DNA of 64,000 bases, from positions 62,001-126,000 of the forward strand of contig NZ_SCSK01000061.1 of NCBI RefSeq assembly GCF_004297875.1, read 5' to 3'. A model generated the notes under the pieces. It was not told the DNA's origin, did not search any database, and saw only the letters and a program-made list of their open reading frames with translations. Positions 63,419 to 64,000 of this stretch are shown here, in pieces. Position 1 is the stretch's first letter. Every line of letters starts with the position of its first letter. The stretch comes from Pandoraea sp. (GTDB lineage: Bacteria > Pseudomonadota > Gammaproteobacteria > Burkholderiales > Burkholderiaceae). Position numbers and translations under genes: made by a program.

Positions 63419-63745
63419 TCAGAACGGCAGTTTGAAGCCCGGCGGCAACGGCATGCCGGCGGTCATGCCGCCCATCTTTTCCTGAGCGGTGGCTTCGGCT
63501 TTGCGGACCGCGTCGTTGAAGGCGGCCGCCACCAGGTCTTCGAGCATGTCCTTGTCGTCGGCCAACAGGCTCGGATCGATGGAAACGCGGCGCACATCGT
63601 TCTTGCAGGTCATCACGATTTTGACGAGTCCGGCGCCCGACTGCCCCTCGACCTCGATCTGGGCGAGCTCGTCCTGCATCTTCTTCATGTTTTCCTGCAT
63701 CTGCTGGGCCTGCTTCATCAGGCCCGCGAGTTGTCCTTTCAACAT
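63419..63745 (-). CDS. ybaB: YbaB/EbfC nucleoid-associated protein
   Basis: About 108 residues, whole-length YbaB/EbfC family. It starts with the coiled-coil segment [30 protein letters not shown] and has the conserved [23 protein letters not shown], then a Met/Pro/Gly tail. It binds DNA as a dimer. ATG 63745 is set by AGGAG 6 nt upstream; a TTG directly before it is less likely. It lies between dnaX and recR. Confidence 0.94.
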   Translation of the reverse strand: MLKGQLAGLMKQAQQMQENMKKMQDELAQIEVEGQSGAGLVKIVMTCKNDVRRVSIDPSLLADDKDMLEDLVAAAFNDAVRKAEATAQEKMGGMTAGMPLPPGFKLPF

Positions 63746-63781
63746 CAATGACTCCTGGCGCTTGGTAGGGTGAAAAAAGAA

Positions 63782-64000
63782 TTATTGCACTGGGCGGATC
63801 GAACCGGGCACGATTTGCGCGCCGAATTCGTTCATCAGCGTCTGAACGAAGGCGTCATTGCCGATCGCCTGTTCGGCCGCCTGCTGCTGCTGCGCCCGCA
63901 TTTCGGCAGCTACGGCCGCCGCCGTGGCATTGACCGCGCCGATTTCGATCACCAGCTCGACCGGGGTGCCGAAGTGAACGCCGAGCGCGTCGCGCAGTTT
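63782..64000 (-). CDS. dnaX: DNA polymerase III gamma/tau subunit (partial, 3' end)
   Basis: Only the last ~72 codons are in the window; the reading frame continues past the right edge. The C-terminus (VELVIEIGAVNATAAAVAAEMRA; NDAFVQTLMNEFGAQIVPGSIRPVQ) matches the tail of tau in Burkholderiales. The position just upstream of ybaB and recR supports this. Nothing can be said on the ATPase domains. Confidence 0.88.
   Translation of the reverse strand, partial: KLRDALGVHFGTPVELVIEIGAVNATAAAVAAEMRAQQQQAAEQAIGNDAFVQTLMNEFGAQIVPGSIRPVQ

Overview
The window looks like chromosomal DNA of a GC-rich Burkholderiaceae-type betaproteobacterium, perhaps Pandoraea or a relative. The genus is a guess from gene order and protein style. 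It has a surE-pcm-nlpD-rpoS block, a dnaX-ybaB-recR block, an OmpC-type Burkholderiales porin, many AraC/IclR regulators and small catabolic operons. I see no rRNA, tRNA, CRISPR array or intact insertion sequence.

Layout. 1-7.2 kb: regulator/short-chain dehydrogenase pairs, then an XRE-cupin repressor divergent from an MHS-transporter, glutathione-transferase-like and class II aldolase operon. 7.5-8.8 kb: small secreted proteins, including one built of NPY/GSPY repeats, and a probable gene remnant. 8.9-31.6 kb: an all-minus-strand catabolic cluster of 21 genes. Read in transcription order it has an acyl-CoA ligase, an AraC regulator, a carbazole-dioxygenase-like Rieske oxygenase, an amidase, a [2Fe-2S]/FAD reductase, an M20-fold protein, an Asp/Glu/hydantoin-racemase-fold protein and a second amidase. 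These are followed by a VOC-type extradiol dioxygenase, a C-C hydrolase, a lipocalin-like protein, a LigB-type extradiol dioxygenase, the 2-hydroxypentadienoate hydratase/acetaldehyde dehydrogenase/aldolase module, a porin, an MDR oxidoreductase, a cupin, a hemerythrin, an SDR and a second C-C hydrolase. The set implies uptake and complete meta-cleavage of an amide-bearing aromatic compound, probably with two rings or two ring-opening steps. The substrate cannot be read from sequence.

32-36.1 kb: PEP synthase, PfkB-type sugar kinase and a CBS-BON protein, with FNR/Anr-like boxes in front of ppsA and of the CBS gene, suggesting a low-oxygen or energy-stress set. 36.2-43.8 kb: an IclR regulator with a convergent operon for an FAD hydroxyacid dehydrogenase, a spermidine/putrescine-type ABC importer (both permeases fused in one protein) and a DHDPS-family lyase. 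A related palindromic site lies in front of both the regulator and the operon. 44-46.8 kb: a DJ-1/PfpI protein divergent from a DJ-1-AraC regulator, then DUF1697 and a lipoprotein. 47-53 kb: rlmD, a PolB-like exonuclease, rpoS, nlpD, pcm and surE.

53-62.5 kb: the most striking region, a functional-amyloid (Fap-like) secretion operon. Transcription order is two small secreted proteins, a FapB-like minor subunit, a FapC-like fibre subunit with three imperfect repeats, a C39 peptidase (FapD), a FapE-like protein and a FapF-like outer-membrane channel. A near-consensus sigma-54 promoter lies just upstream, and next to it is a sigma-54 enhancer-binding regulator with an intact GAFTGA motif. At the other end sit a LuxR-type regulator with a degenerate receiver (CsgD-like architecture) and a paralogue of the first operon protein. 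62.7-64 kb: recR, ybaB and the end of dnaX.
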